A DNA stretch of 64,000 nt from Microthyrium microscopicum (lineage: Eukaryota; Ascomycota; Dothideomycetes; Microthyriales; Microthyriaceae), in the NCBI GenBank assembly GCA_010405405.1, contig MU004231.1, positions 861,736 to 925,735 on the forward strand, written 5' to 3'. Positions within the stretch are counted from its first letter, which is position 1. Each line of letters starts with the position of its first letter. The translations under genes and the position numbers were made by a program. The notes beneath the pieces were generated by a model, which worked only from the letters and a program-made list of their open reading frames with translations, searched no databases and was not told the origin of the DNA. This document shows positions 1 to 11,471 of the stretch, one piece after another.

Positions 1-1326
1 TTGGCCTCGGTGATACCAGATATCAGGGTCGTCTGGCGTATGCTCCATAGCTGCCTCAAAGTCCCGGAGAGCACCATCACGATCTCCTAAGATAAGTTAG
101 ACAGCAGTCGATGAAAAGAATGGCTTCGGCTCTTACCATTTTCCAGGTACATGCTGACGCGCTTGACATAGCTTTGCGTCATGGTTGGATCAAGCTCAAT
201 GCTCTTGTTGATATGTGTCATGGCACTATCAGTGTCGCCAAGGAGCCATAAGAATGTCGCCCGCATATTGTGGGCAAGAGCCTCATATTCACCCAGGTCA
301 TCGAGCTCCAGAGATTTCGTAAAAGCCTCGGAAGCTTCGTTATAGTCAGCAGCACTGCGTCCTCGTAGAGCAACCAGTCCTTTCCGCAATTGTCCCTTTC
401 CAGATGATTCGTCAATGTCGTCGGTTTCCGTCAACCCGGCGGGCAAATCTTTTGGTCGGAAGCTTTGTAAGTAGTTAGATATGAAAGCCGCGCTAGGTAG
501 CCGGGCTTTTTTGGTCTCGAGCATTGCTGAAGCCTTCTCGGTTGCGACAATTTGCAAGAGGGATTCGACCTTGTTGGCACTTGTTGGATTCTGGAACTTT
601 TCGATTATGCAACTTGCAGTATAGTCCAGGAGTGCTTCGCTGTACTTCTTCAACTGCTCATATGCATTGGCACGTCGGTTCAACGCCTTAACGTACATAC
701 GGTCCAGATTGAGAGCGGCTGTAGTGTCGTCGACAACCTTCTCCCAGTCACCCATAGCTTGATGACATGCAGCGCGGTTGGAATAGAAGATTGGATCTTG
801 CTTCAGATCAATTGCCTTGGTATAGAGCTCGATAGCTCGATTGAAATCCTTGGATCCATAAGCCTTGTTACCTGCGGCCTTGAGCTTGGAAGCATAATCC
901 TTTCGTTCCTGCAATGACGTTAGTGGGCTGCAAGTTAGGCAGACGCGTATAGCAAACCTGTTCTGACAGCGAAGTGATAAATTCTTCACTCATATCTACA
1001 TTCTCAAGTTCATAATCACCGGTTGACGCCGAGACCGATGGAGGGGTTTCGCGGCTGGTGGTGGCTCCAGTGGAAGCATCTTCATCCTTCTTGCCCTTCC
1101 GCTTCTTGGACTTCTTCTTTGGGGATGGTTTCGAAGGGGTGGTATCATTGACGTAATAGTATATGCCGGCGGCAGAGACCAGGACTGTTACGCCAGCGAT
1201 TGTGTATACGACAGCTTTATTCTCTGATGCCCATGTTGATATCCGGTCGAACAACGAGGAGGACGAAGCGGAGGGATCGTACGGGATGGGTAGAGTCTGA
1301 GGAGGGAGATCGGTGGCGTTTGCCAT
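1..1326 (-). CDS. TOM70: Mitochondrial import receptor TOM70 (5' part; runs off the window)
   Basis: Outer-membrane receptor that takes Hsp70/Hsp90-bound carrier preproteins and passes them to the TOM pore. Exons on the minus strand are 1326-958, 908-137 and 86-<1; both introns (957-909 and 136-87) are GT-AG and keep frame. The protein has a short N-terminal tail, one membrane segment near residues 35-56 ([16 protein letters not shown]), a Lys-rich cytosolic linker and then TPR repeats starting with [20 protein letters not shown]. This N-anchor plus TPR layout is typical of Tom70. The C-terminal TPRs lie beyond base 1. The ATG at 1326 is the only sensible start, directly before the anchor. 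Its 5' end faces the aminotransferase gene across a 236-bp divergent spacer. HSP90, its chaperone partner, is also in this window, probably by chance. Confidence 0.93.
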
Positions 1327-1562
1327 TTCGACGATGGCCGCAGATTAAGAAATGTGGATGAGATCCAAGTAATAGAATGAGGAGGATGTCTGGATCAAGA
1401 GATCAGTATTGTGTTGATGGACAATGCAGTTTGTCAAGATGCATGAGATCGCGCTCAATCTGATGGTGAATTATCGGCTCTTAGCTTTGCAGTTACCCAG
1501 ATTTTTGAGAAAAGCTTTGGCGCTAGCTGGTTATTGCCTAGCGCTTCTCCTCAACAAATCTC
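1327..1562. promoter_or_regulatory. Divergent spacer TOM70 / aminotransferase-like gene
   Basis: A 236-bp spacer between two outward-facing start codons must hold both promoters. I see no clear TATA box or named factor site. Confidence 0.5.
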
Positions 1563-2730
1563 ATGTCAAGCAATGAGAACAAACATTTCGACCTTTCACA
1601 ACCAACAATGTCTGCTAGTGGTAATAATACAGTCGGTGTCGCCTCTCATCCAGACGATAAAGTGAAAGATGTGCCTTATATCTTCACCAGTCTCCGATAT
1701 GATCCTCTTTTAAGAGATTTTGAAGATCCTCTGAAGCAGAAGTAAGTCGCGACTTTAAAAGCATGACTTCATATGCATATACCCGTCGCAGTTCGGATCT
1801 TACGGCAAACCTTCTACCATATTCATATGCGTTGCTTGAAGCATATTGACAAGATTTCCTAGAACTAAATCGGCTTCAAGTCATGGGAGAAACAATCCCT
1901 GGTACAACAGTCCTTTATATCACTGTCGATTCCATCAAGAACGACTCATACAAGCAGCCCAGAAATTAGATCTCAAAGAATGCCTACGCCGACCATGCCT
2001 CAAGAGCCCAGAGTCATTCGAAATCTACATCCTCGGGGCGTACGGTCGTTACTTGGAAACATCTGACAACCATGCCATATCTAGTGATACACCGCTCAAA
2101 ATCCGCTTCGTGATGACCGAACCAGGAACAGGAAAGTCAACAAGCACTGAAGACATCATCAAAATATCCTTCGACCCAACTCCCGCCACAAGTCTCGACC
2201 TCTTATACCCAACTAGTCTCACCCTCACCCCCATCCAACGCCAATCACTAAAACCGCACTACACCGTAGTCTTGGACTACCTTCCAACCGAAATAACACT
2301 TTACACGACCATCAAAACCGAGCGTCGAGCTATGTATACCGCAGCCCGCGAACGTATGGACACGCTATTGGCCGCTTTACACACCGAGAATATCAAGACT
2401 GCTTCCACCATCACCAGCGACGCTACTGAAATCATCCTCTTCAATCCTGCTGGCCAAATCACGGAGGGCTCAGTCACCAGTGTCTACTTCTACCGCGATG
2501 GGCGGTGGATTACGCCGCCTGTTGGTATGGAGTACGGTGGTCTAGCGGGGACGGCTCGACGGTGGGCGTTGGAGATGGGGATTTGTGAAGAGCGGGTGGT
2601 TACGAGGGACTCGGTGAAGGAGGGAGAGGAGGTTTGGCTCAGTAATGGGGTTCGTGGGTTTTTGCCTGGTGTTGTGCTGTGGGCAAGAGGAGAACCGGGT
2701 ACGAATGGGTCTGGGGAGCAAGATGAATGA
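1563..2730 (+). CDS. Class-IV aminotransferase / aminodeoxychorismate lyase-like protein
   Basis: Predicted fold-type IV PLP enzyme related to 4-amino-4-deoxychorismate lyase and branched-chain aminotransferases. Exons 1563-1741 and 1863-2730 give 348 aa. The 121-bp intron starts GTAAGT and ends TTGAC...CCTAG, and it is the choice that joins the two reading frames. Visible family features are an N-terminal FTSLRYDPLL block, a YHCRFHQERLIQAA segment, and the C-terminal EIILFNPAGQITEGSVTSVYF stretch, in which the E-G-S/T turn binds cofactor phosphate in this family, followed by VGMEYGGLAGTARRWAL. Substrate is not certain: folate-pathway lyase is the usual fungal annotation, but an amino-acid transaminase role cannot be excluded. 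It stands alone, with no folate neighbours. Confidence 0.8.
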
Positions 2731-5427
2731 TCTACTGCAGCTTTATGTCTTGAGTAGGATCAAACCAGACCAGCTGCGATTCTTCGAACATTCTGGACTT
2801 TCTACTGTCATTTGCACAAGAGGTTCATTCTTGTCACCTTGGTATGGGTTGGTTTGATGAAGCCAAGCGCAATAAGAGCGAAAGATACAGATTGATCGAG
2901 TCATGGCTTGTGAAGCAAATATGGCAAAAATGATGATGAGCGAGCGCGAGATGATATGAAGTACCATGGGCTGTGGTCAAAGGCACATCATTCACCTAAT
3001 CTGTATATACTATAAAACTTCTGGACTGATCGACAATGTTCCGCTTGCACCATCATGAATGAAGAAACCTGCAGTGATCGTAATAGTCCTTTCTGGTGTA
3101 TTCCACATGCAGATACCTCACAGCAGTAGCACATTATCTTGCATCGTGTGTCAGCCAAATAAGTTTCCGTCATGACAGAATCTTCAATATCTTTCAGGTA
3201 AGAGGATCTCCAGCCATCTTAATCCTTAAGGAAACATACATGTAGGCTCCCAAAATACACACAACCAACCCCAAGCTTTGATCCTACAGAGAATTCGTCA
3301 ACAGTGTGCATGCAGACTCGATCTCCCGTCATCGCGGTCTTCGGGACGCGAATATGAACTAGCCTCATGCTGGTCTTCTGTATAAACACACAGCTCCAGG
3401 ATTCCCTTGTTCGAAACCCAAAACATATATTGAAACCACCATCGCACAGTCTCCAATTGCGCCATGTCCATCTAGTTCACTAAAGAACACATGTCTGGCA
3501 TACATACGCTCAGATACCATCATCATTTTACTCCGTTTATTGAGAACGGAAGACTTTGAGAGACAAAATAAAAAAGTTTTCCAAACACACAAACACTGCT
3601 AAAAGATTTTCAACAATTGGCAAGGGCACGAGTCATTTGATGGTTTGGCGTAGGACATACACACAGGGTCGCCCAGAGCTGTATATTTCAGGGCATCTCT
3701 TTGCCATCACACCAGGTCCCTTCTCGGAAAAGCGGTTGGATATACCTGGTTGGTTGTTACCTGGTAGGTTGGTAGGGCAGACGGCAGTAGCACCGAGTGG
3801 ATGGTATTGTTCAATCGATGGCCTGTAGGACGGTCATGCTGTAGTGATAAGATGGTTACACGGGAGAAAGGGAATGGCTTGGGAGGGTGTACAGGGCGGC
3901 TGGGTTTGTTATGCGGGTGGATGATGGATGGAGGAGCGTTTGTGCTTCATTGTCAATACCTAAGTACGTGAGAAGAGATTGACGGATAGACGTTGGGGTG
4001 GGCGAGGGAAGAGTGCTGAATGTGGTCTGATAAGTCTAGGAGTAGAGTATCAAAGGAGTGGATGGGTCTTGATTTGGGTACCCGGTGGTCATCAGTCAAT
4101 TGAATCTTCTGTGATGAGGATTGCTGGATGTACCTGTATCAGACTTTTGAAGATGAGTAGTGGGGCTCCTTAAGGATCAATTGAATTAGCTTTACTATTA
4201 CTACTTTACTGGGTCACTGAATAGTAGTAGGGTAAAAAAGATGGAGTGTTGAGGTGACAGCTGGGGCGAAATTGCACTTTAAACAGAGGGGCAATGTGAT
4301 CTAGCAATTAAAGAGAACGACAGGGCAGGGGATAGTGGGCGACCAAGCGAGAAAAGGATTATTGAGTGCAGATGGATGGACGGCGAGAAATTAGAATTGA
4401 TTGGATTTAAAATCTCGCTCTCGTGTTCGGAGACTATTGATCAATATGTATGCAGAATCAGCAAAGAAGCGAGGGAACAGAAAGCAAACAGTTCGCATGA
4501 GATGATAGATGGAATGTTCTTGGAAAGGGTGATGACAGGCTCGCGAAACAAACGAAACAGAGTGCTGCAGGTATTCGGAAGATAAGATATCAAGATCATT
4601 GGAAGCACTGAAATTCTTCTGTATGGTAAAATGAGAGAGTCGTGGCCATCTTGCAGCAAAAGACCGGGATATTGTAAGGATCAATTGATTACTCGCGATG
4701 AGTGGAGGGATGGGGAAGGAGCGCAAGGGAACACAAGCAAAGACAGGGAAGGAACAAGTCAGATTGAGGCAGTCTCCACCGGCAGACCTCCTGCGCCCCT
4801 TCCCTTCTCCACTCAATCCACTGACAGCACTTGCCCAGAAGAGCCAGTGCAGAGCCAGTGCAGAGTGCAGTCTGGTCGCAACTGCCAAAGCCAAACCGTC
4901 GAACCGTTCAACACCACCACTTGAGAGATCAGCAGTCGACTGTCTCTTGCACCTTTCTTTCTTCTCGTCAAACTTCGCTACTTCCATACACTCCCCAAAT
5001 CACCCACAATACCTTCTCTTTGTTCTTCAAAGCACTCGACTCTGTGCCGCAACAAAGAACCGTCCAAACTTCCAAAGACTCCTCCTACACCTCCCTTTCC
5101 CACCTTCGGGCCCCCAGCCGTTTCATCACCACTTAGGTTCACGACGCCCAGCGCCACTTTCCCCCTTCGCCTTTGTCCTCCGCTTTCTTCTCAACTTCTC
5201 ATCCGCCATCACAATCCTCCTTCAACTGACAATACCACTCACTCTTTTCCCTTCAACAACGACCAACTCGTAACCATTCGCTCGCTCTTCAATTCCTACG
5301 ACCCTCGACCGGCACGTCACGACTACAATCTTTCAATTTCTTCAACGAGTACCAATCTTCACCCGGCGGGCCATCCTTTCCTACTTCTGTTTCTCGCCCT
5401 TCAAGGCGGGGAGCATTACAATCTACC
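2731..5427. other. 2.7-kb intergenic region with a pyrimidine-rich leader
   Basis: No supportable gene. About 2731-4600 is ordinary mixed sequence holding only short overlapping frames. About 4900-5420 becomes strongly C/T-rich on the plus strand, as in long fungal promoters and 5' leaders, and leads into OPY2. A short direct repeat (agccagtgcag units) lies near 4841-4869. The long plus and minus frames here (for example 4698-5273) have low-complexity compositions expected from CT-rich DNA. Confidence 0.55.
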
Positions 5428-6816
5428 ATGACACACTCTCCGTTCGGTACGAATAGCTCTTTCGCACCACTCACTCTCCTCAGCCGACTAATCCCCATAG
5501 CAGATATCCGTTCCAAAAACTTATTCAAGCGATGCGTTCAATGTAGTCCATTGACCAGCGCGGCTTGTCCAAAATGCGATTCCGACCAAGTCTGTACACT
5601 GCTTCCGGCCACCTGCGATCAATGCCCCCAATACACATGCGAGTCTGCTGCCGAATCGGGCGCCGTAACAAGTACTGCCACAGCACCAACTACACACAAG
5701 TCACCTGCTCCCGAGATTGCTGGCGGTGTTATAGGCGGTGTGTTGCTAATTGCTGCTTTGACGTATCTCATCTGGAAATGTGTACTAAAGGGAAAGAGAC
5801 ATGAGGTGGTAGAGGAGGAGTGGGACCCAATGGACTATCCCATGGAGAAGCCTGGCCACGACACCATGTTTTCGCGGGAGGCACGCTCTCGTGCGTCAAC
5901 ACATACAGTTACATCCATGGCTTCCACAGTTCTTACACGCGCTTCCAATGTTATCCAGATTGCGTTCATTCCAGGCGTAACGACCAGACAACAGCAAAAT
6001 TCTCCAACCACACCCTCTACCCTCGTACCTCCTGTACCGCCAATTCCCATTCCCACAAACCCTGGAAGCAGTCATGCTCACGAAGAGCAAATGCTCTTCC
6101 TTCCTGGCGACATCCGCGACTCTACATGGTCGGGCATGAGTGACGACTCGAATGGACGTCAATCTATTGCGCCAAGCTTGGCACGAACAAGTATTGCTTC
6201 AACAATGTACAAGGACAACGCAGTGGCAGTTAGCTCGCTCAAACCAAGCATCGTCAGTGTGTCAAAGCACGGCAGTATGAATTCCACGCCTGTTGGAACC
6301 CCATCAGTCCCATCGTTGGACATGAGACGCTTTCCTTCTGGTACTCCTAGCAAGCCAGTACTAGTGCAAATGCCAGTCTCACGCGAGGGAGAACCAAGCT
6401 CAACGGGTCGAAGTCCTGTGGGTAGCATGCGTGGCTTGAAACCCAAGGCTGTGATGCTATCGAAAGGCAAAACAGTGAACGCTTCTTCCGAATCCCTAAC
6501 ATCATCACCTACTATTGTCGAAGAAGGCTCATCTACATCTGGCGATACACCACCCAAGAAATACCCATCGTCACCGCTTGCTCAATCAGCTCGAATCCAG
6601 TCACTAGCTTCGACTCTAGATTCGCCGCACGGTCGAGCAAAGCAAGCTGATCTCCTAGACGAAACCGACGATGAAGCCAGCCCTCACGAGCGTTCGCGGC
6701 AGAGCTTACTAAGAAAAGAATCAAGCCCATTCAGTGATTCTGCAGCATTATCGAAAAAGGCAGTAGATCCACGGACCAAGACTGAAAGTCCATTCGACGA
6801 TAAAAACGAACTATAA
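5428..6816 (+). CDS. OPY2: Opy2-like membrane anchor of the HOG osmostress pathway
   Basis: Single-pass plasma-membrane protein. In yeast, Opy2 recruits Ste50-Ste11 to the membrane for HOG signalling. The 462-aa intron-free frame has the Opy2 N-terminal Cys module, with Cys at about 36, 39, 47, 50, 56, 63, 66 and 71 (CVQC...CPKC...C...C..C....C). A membrane helix follows at about 97-118 (EIAGGVIGGVLLIAALTYLI), then a long Ser/Thr/Pro-rich cytoplasmic tail. No cleaved signal peptide is obvious, as expected for a protein whose single helix directs it to the membrane. The ATG at 5428 precedes the Cys module by 35 residues; earlier in-frame starts are not convincing. The upstream 500 bp are CT-rich. 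Ste50-binding sites in the tail cannot be pinned down by eye. Confidence 0.87.
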   Translation: MTHSPFGTNSSFAPLTLLSRLIPIADIRSKNLFKRCVQCSPLTSAACPKCDSDQVCTLLPATCDQCPQYTCESAAESGAVTSTATAPTTHKSPAPEIAGGVIGGVLLIAALTYLIWKCVLKGKRHEVVEEEWDPMDYPMEKPGHDTMFSREARSRASTHTVTSMASTVLTRASNVIQIAFIPGVTTRQQQNSPTTPSTLVPPVPPIPIPTNPGSSHAHEEQMLFLPGDIRDSTWSGMSDDSNGRQSIAPSLARTSIASTMYKDNAVAVSSLKPSIVSVSKHGSMNSTPVGTPSVPSLDMRRFPSGTPSKPVLVQMPVSREGEPSSTGRSPVGSMRGLKPKAVMLSKGKTVNASSESLTSSPTIVEEGSSTSGDTPPKKYPSSPLAQSARIQSLASTLDSPHGRAKQADLLDETDDEASPHERSRQSLLRKESSPFSDSAALSKKAVDPRTKTESPFDDKNEL

Positions 6817-7593
6817 TTTATGACCTTTCGTGCGGCGGACAAGCAAAGTCACTCATCTACAACTTCACTTCTTCATATGGCCAGCAACAAGCACCAAGCC
6901 GCCAGTACTTTATTCACATCTACTATCTTCCGACCTTTTACAAACTAGAGCTAGCGTAGCTCTTATGATATCTTGGCTTTTGCTTCTTTCTTCATTATAC
7001 CATTTAGCCAGAAGCCGATAAGCGTCCTTTGGCAATGTGTATCTTTTGGGACAGGTTTTATGGGTAGACGCGCCCTAGGAAAATGGGCTGCTTTTTGCGG
7101 AGGAGTTACAGATTATTCAGCCGATGATGCTAATGGCGTTGATTCTATCCTCGTATGAGCGAGAGCACAGAGCATATGGTCCAAGGACCTTGAATAGCAA
7201 AGCTTGTTCACTATACATTGTACCTTTGTACTTGATTTGTGATTGATCTTGGATAATATCGCTTCGGTATGTTAAGATTCTCGCAAACCACTTTGAAGAA
7301 CAAATATTCATACAGAAGCGACGAATCCCGCTACATTGAATTCGTAAACTACTCGCTTCTAGAATAGCGAGTAGGGGTATCTATTGATCCTACTCCACCA
7401 AGGGAGCATATCTACTATAAAAAAAATAAGAACAATGAACTATTCCATCCAAAAACCTTGGTTTTGGGGAGCTCCTCGCAATATCTCTCTCGTGCAGGTC
7501 GGCAAAAAGGCATTGGCCTGGCCCACTATCAATATAAGCGTCTGCTCGTCCAATCTTGCTCGCTTCATCCTCTCTCGTCGTCAAAGAAATGGG
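6817..7593. other. Convergent 3' intergenic region
   Basis: Lies between the stops of OPY2 (plus) and the adenylyltransferase (minus). It is AT-richer than the genes, has no supportable coding frame, and presumably holds both 3' UTRs and polyadenylation signals. Confidence 0.5.
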
Positions 7594-8784
7594 TCAATCA
7601 GCGATTTCCACCACCCCGTTCTTCGCCGCCGTCCCATCCACCGCGCCATTCGCACCATCCTTAAGATACAATCCATGATCATTAATATAACTTATCACCT
7701 GCCACACACACACTTTCATTAGCCCACACATCCATCTGTACCTCTCACCCCCTGGAAAACTTACAAGTTCAGGCACTAAATAGCGAATACTCATATCCTG
7801 GCTCAAAAAGTCACGGATCTTGGTACTGCTCACATCATTCCGTATCTGCTGATGAATCGCATGCACGCGCTCCCTCCACTCTGGCTTCAGGCGCTGCAGC
7901 GCATCGGCCATGTCTGTGCCTGCGCGCTCGATTATAAAGGCGCCGTAGTCGGTGAGGATGTGGTCGAGATCGGCGGTGCTCCAGACGCCGGGCTGGGTGA
8001 AGGTTTCGAGGAGGTCTGCGCCGCCGAGGAGGGCGATTTTGGCGGGGGTTTTGGTGGATGTTCCCGTGCCGTCGTCGATGCCGCCGAGGACTGTGTTGAT
8101 TTCGTGGTTGAAGTCTGGGATATAATGTGTTAGGACTGGAGAGAAGAGGGGAGTACGATGGGGGAGATGGGATTGTAGGGGATGAATTACGGTCGAGGAC
8201 TTGGGCGGTCGGTTGGTAGGCGGATTGAGAAGCTTCCCAGTTGTCGACCATTAGGAAGCGGACTTTTTGTTCTTGTGTTGAGCAGGCGAGTTCGCACATT
8301 TTGACGCGGTCTTCGGCGGGCGCGAGACCTTTTTTCTTGTAGGCGTCGCCGACTGGCGAGAGGTCTGGCAGTCTTTTCGTTAGTTATAGACCCTTGGATA
8401 AGCGGTGAAGTTGGATGGTCTTACATCCGCCCACTACGGTATAGTTTGTGTGTAATCGTGCCCAGTCCTTTGCCATCTGTACGACTTGTTAGATTGGCTC
8501 CAATGTGAGTAAGGCTGGGTAGGGGAGGGTGGTCACGCACTTCGAACATTCGGAGATGTACTATTCGCAAGGTCAGCATTGGTTTCATGCCATGTATGAG
8601 TGTAGATAGGCAACATACGGTATGTCACTGGGGAGAAAGATCCACAAGCACATAATACAAGCGGTATTCTGCCTCGATCCTTCTCTTGTAGCCCCGTCAG
8701 TACGTCTGTCGGCAGAGAGTACCCCTTAAGCTCCGTGGTTTGCCCATGGCCGTTGGCAGTTGACGTTCCTTGCTCTTCAGACAT
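7594..8784 (-). CDS. Nicotinamide/nicotinate mononucleotide adenylyltransferase
   Basis: Makes NAD+ (or deamido-NAD+) from ATP and NMN (or NaMN), the shared last adenylation of NAD biosynthesis. Six exons on the minus strand: 8784-8619, 8560-8541 (only 20 nt), 8476-8425, 8364-8191, 8114-7765 and 7698-7594, giving 288 aa, the usual fungal NMA1/2 size. All five introns are GT-AG and preserve frame. Splicing exons 1 and 2 rebuilds the nucleotidyltransferase signature CGSFSPVTYLHLRMFE (GxFxPxxxxHL, near residue 47), which no single exon contains. Other family marks are GGYLSPVGDAYKK and the C-terminal ATP-binding motif VSSTKIRDFL followed by IRYLVPE. The Cys before GSF and the Ser/Thr-rich N-terminus are unremarkable. 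Likely nuclear or cytosolic, with no targeting signal seen. Confidence 0.94.
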
Positions 8785-9088
8785 GGTGTATGAAAGAATG
8801 TGATTATGGAAGAGGCTGAGTTGGTTTAGGGGGAGAATATAATGTTGTCGAAGAGAGGAGATAGGCTGCTGCGGGTACGGCCTGGATGTTTATGCAAGCA
8901 ACAAGGCAGCCGATATGCGGGGTGATAAATGTCGCAAGAATAACAAAGGGTTATATATGTGTCCAGCAGTCCTTTGTTTTGTTGTGACAGGCTGCCACTC
9001 CAACAAATTGAATGAAGCAGGCTACAATTTAGCCAGCGCCAGTGTTTGGAAGAGGAAAATAGGCGGGCGAGTGGAAGGGCGTGGGGTA
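8785..9088. promoter_or_regulatory. Upstream region of the adenylyltransferase gene
   Basis: A 304-bp spacer containing the adenylyltransferase promoter. A plus-strand frame beginning at 8915 has no recognisable features and is not called. Confidence 0.4.
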
Positions 9089-9678
9089 CTACTTTTTGCG
9101 CTTGCGGGTTCGGGATGCGGAGACTGGAGTGACACCTTTGGGGCCGGTGTCTGCAACTGGCTCAATTTCGGGAGGACAGGATGAGAATGAGAATGGGCTT
9201 CTGAGGTATTGAAGGACGATGCGGATATACTGTGTGTATATCAAGGACGAGAAGTGAGTCACGGTTGATATATCCAGGATGGGAAAAACTCCGCAGCCAG
9301 CAACTGGGTGGATAATGGTAGCGTGAGCAGATGCACCGACCAAATGAGGGAAGATCTAGTGGGCCTTTTTGTAGTCGTAAATGGAATCCTACGGCGGTAA
9401 AAATGCGAGTTATGGGCTAAGATTTAGGAGAAGGCCTAGAATACCTCCGTATGCGCTGTAAGTTGGAGTGATACAGATCTGACTCGTTCAAAATATGTAC
9501 CAAATGATGCCATTACCGCTGCGTTGCTGATCTGGCTCATCGGGCCGAGCCACTTTTTCTTCATCTCAGGGTCCTTGGTGCTGTTAGATCTTGAAGTCAT
9601 GTCCCATAAGATACAGCGGATTATCTTGGAGCTCGCTCTCGCCGTCGATTTACCACCTGCCTGGTAAAAGTTCGTCAT
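9089..9678 (-). CDS. Possible small multi-exon protein, unrecognised
   Basis: Two minus-strand frames (9678-9436 and 9343-9089) lie between confirmed genes and look more protein-like than noise. The first contains DPEMKKKWLGPMSQISNAA followed by a candidate GT donor. The second ends in a basic RTRKRKK tail, which could act as an ER-retrieval or nuclear signal. Candidate introns exist (GTAATG near 9515, several TTAG/CAG acceptors down to 9350), but I could not find a splice pattern that joins the frames cleanly. Treat the extent as approximate. It may be a short membrane or mitochondrial protein, or two unrelated open frames. Confidence 0.3.
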
Positions 9679-10059
9679 AATTTTTGTGGGGTTTGCATAA
9701 TTTCTTGCATTGCATCAAGTGCCCAACAGCACACAAGCATGGAATTTACGCCCGATGGCAACAGTTAGTAGCTGATACATGTCAAATCAGATACAGGAAA
9801 TTATGGGATTGGCCAGAATATTTACGAACAAACAATAATGGATCGGAAGAGCTTGTCATCTTTCGACCTGAAGTCATCTATCTCTGTATGTCTTTCATGT
9901 TTGGCTTATGTACTTCGAAGGCGTTACTGTATGTGTCCAAGGGTCTTGTGAAACACCATCAGAGGCTAGAATCGACAGCGAGCCATTCGGACGATATACG
10001 CCGAGTCTCTTGTCATCAAGTGTTATCTTGATGCTGATATCTATGTATCAGTCCGCTGC
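9679..10059. other. Intergenic region
   Basis: About 380 bp between the possible small gene and the end of the phosphatase gene. Short plus-strand frames here show no family features. Confidence 0.4.
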
Positions 10060-10667
10060 TCATAATCTTCCTTCCGCTTTTTCCTGTTCAAGCATTTGCA
10101 AAAATGCTATAGAAAACCTATTCATCTGCTCGTAGCATTTCTTGAAGCCATTGTCACCGCCATAGTATGGATCCTCCACCTCCTCACCTTGGCCTCTCTT
10201 GTTCTTCTTGCCTCCGTAGTCACCAAACAGGCCTACATGGGCCAGACCAGTCTCGTCACCATCTCTCCGGTGAACTAACCGAGCTCTGATGAATTTGAGG
10301 TTGGAGACATTTTCGCGATCCATGCCTAATATGTATTGAAAGTCTTCAAAGTCCGACTCGCTGACTTGCCGAGCGGCATGTTCGTAGTCGTCGATGCCGT
10401 TCACGTCTAAGGTAGCGGTTGTGCGGGGATCGGGATTCGAGCCTGTGTGATATGCAGCGGTGCCAGCCGAGTCTACAAAATCAATCAAAGGATGAGGAGG
10501 ATCTTTTTCAGCAATGTGTCGGAATACAGCTTCAGCCATGGGGCTCCGGCCTTGCGGGAGTTAGCAATATGCTTTGATTGGCAAGGGTAGTGGGGCTCAC
10601 AAATGTTGCCCAAGCAGACAAATAGCACATTGACCTTGCCGGTGTCTGTTGTCTCTTCTTCAGTCAT
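10060..10667 (-). CDS. LTP1: Low-molecular-weight protein tyrosine phosphatase
   Basis: Cytosolic phosphatase that removes phosphate from phosphotyrosine, and often small acyl phosphates, through a Cys-phosphate intermediate. Exons 10667-10601 and 10550-10060 with a 50-bp GT-AG intron give 185 aa. Splicing completes the P-loop: LFVCLGNIC|RSPMAEAVFR, the CX5RS signature with nucleophile Cys18 and Arg24. The general-acid loop is present as EDPYYGG (DPYY), in the expected place before the C-terminal helix. The middle region HVGLFGDYGGKKNKRGQG is longer and more basic than in the minimal family, a common fungal insertion before DPYY. The start at 10667 gives a 10-residue acidic leader before the first strand. 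The spacer to HSP90 is a divergent promoter. Confidence 0.95.
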
Positions 10668-11471
10668 TGTGTCGATAATATGTACAGATGTTATAGATAC
10701 TAGGACAAAGGAAGTAGAAATACAGAGTTGGAAATACAGGGAGAAGAGTGGATCTCAAGTTCACTGCAGCACATGTCATGTAGCCTAAATAGGCAAGATC
10801 GATGCGAAGCTTGAAAGCTTGGCCTGCCCTTGAGGCCGCCTCAATGTTTGCGGAGTGGGTGAATGCATTGGAGCTGCTAGGACATGCTTGAATCGCCTGG
10901 AATATTCTACGTGGCAAGATGAGGAGAATTGATGTTTTGTCTGTTTGAATATTGAAGAGGAAGTATTCAGCCTGATGGCCATTAATGAGTACAGTGAGAG
11001 GTTGGAGAAGAGTTGCGACTTCCTTCGGATCTGGAAAAGGACAGGGGCTGGCAGCCTGGATTGGGAAGGAGTGAGGCTGGTTCGCAAGGCAGGAACCAGG
11101 CGCAACAGCCTCAAAGAGCTGGCAATTGTTGCTTTTGCAGGCAGGAGCTCACTGAGCTTTGGCAAAAGGCGCACGGAAGGGCAAGCGCAGCCTAGCAACC
11201 AGCAGCTGGCGCTTGGACCAAGGCTAGGTGGGCAAAATTCTAGCAGATTCTAAATTTCCAGAGCCTTCTGCCTCTTCCTAGACACTTCTCTATTAAAGAA
11301 TTCAAACACCTTCAACCACCGCTTTCATCTACATCCCTCTCCAAAAATACTCCCTTAACCATCTCGCAAAGGTGCATCTTGCTCCCAAGCTAATACTTCT
11401 ATACCCATCCATCATAACTCCTATTTACTCTCATTCCCCCCTCTTCACAAGCAAACATCACAACCGCAGTC
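10668..11471. promoter_or_regulatory. Divergent promoter region LTP1 / HSP90
   Basis: An 804-bp spacer between outward-facing genes. The last ~200 bp before HSP90 are C/T-rich (5' leader). Open frames across 10785-11198 are short and of unlikely composition. Confidence 0.55.
11238..11268 (+). promoter_or_regulatory. Candidate heat-shock elements upstream of HSP90
   Basis: Heat-shock factor binds arrays of TTC and GAA triplets spaced five bases apart. Two imperfect three-unit arrays occur about 205-235 bp before the HSP90 start: TTC(11238)-GCA(11243)-TTC(11248) and TTC(11256)-GAG(11261)-TTC(11266). Each has two perfect TTC units ten bases apart and a middle unit one base off GAA. This matches gapped or step-type elements. 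The binding claim is inference. Confidence 0.4.

Noticed and set aside
4391-5273. 198-aa minus and 191-aa plus frames upstream of OPY2
   Set aside because: They overlap each other, are low in complexity and come from CT-rich leader DNA; no domain features.
7700-7716. Short CA microsatellite
   Set aside because: Only a few units, inside an intron acceptor tract of the adenylyltransferase gene; not notable.
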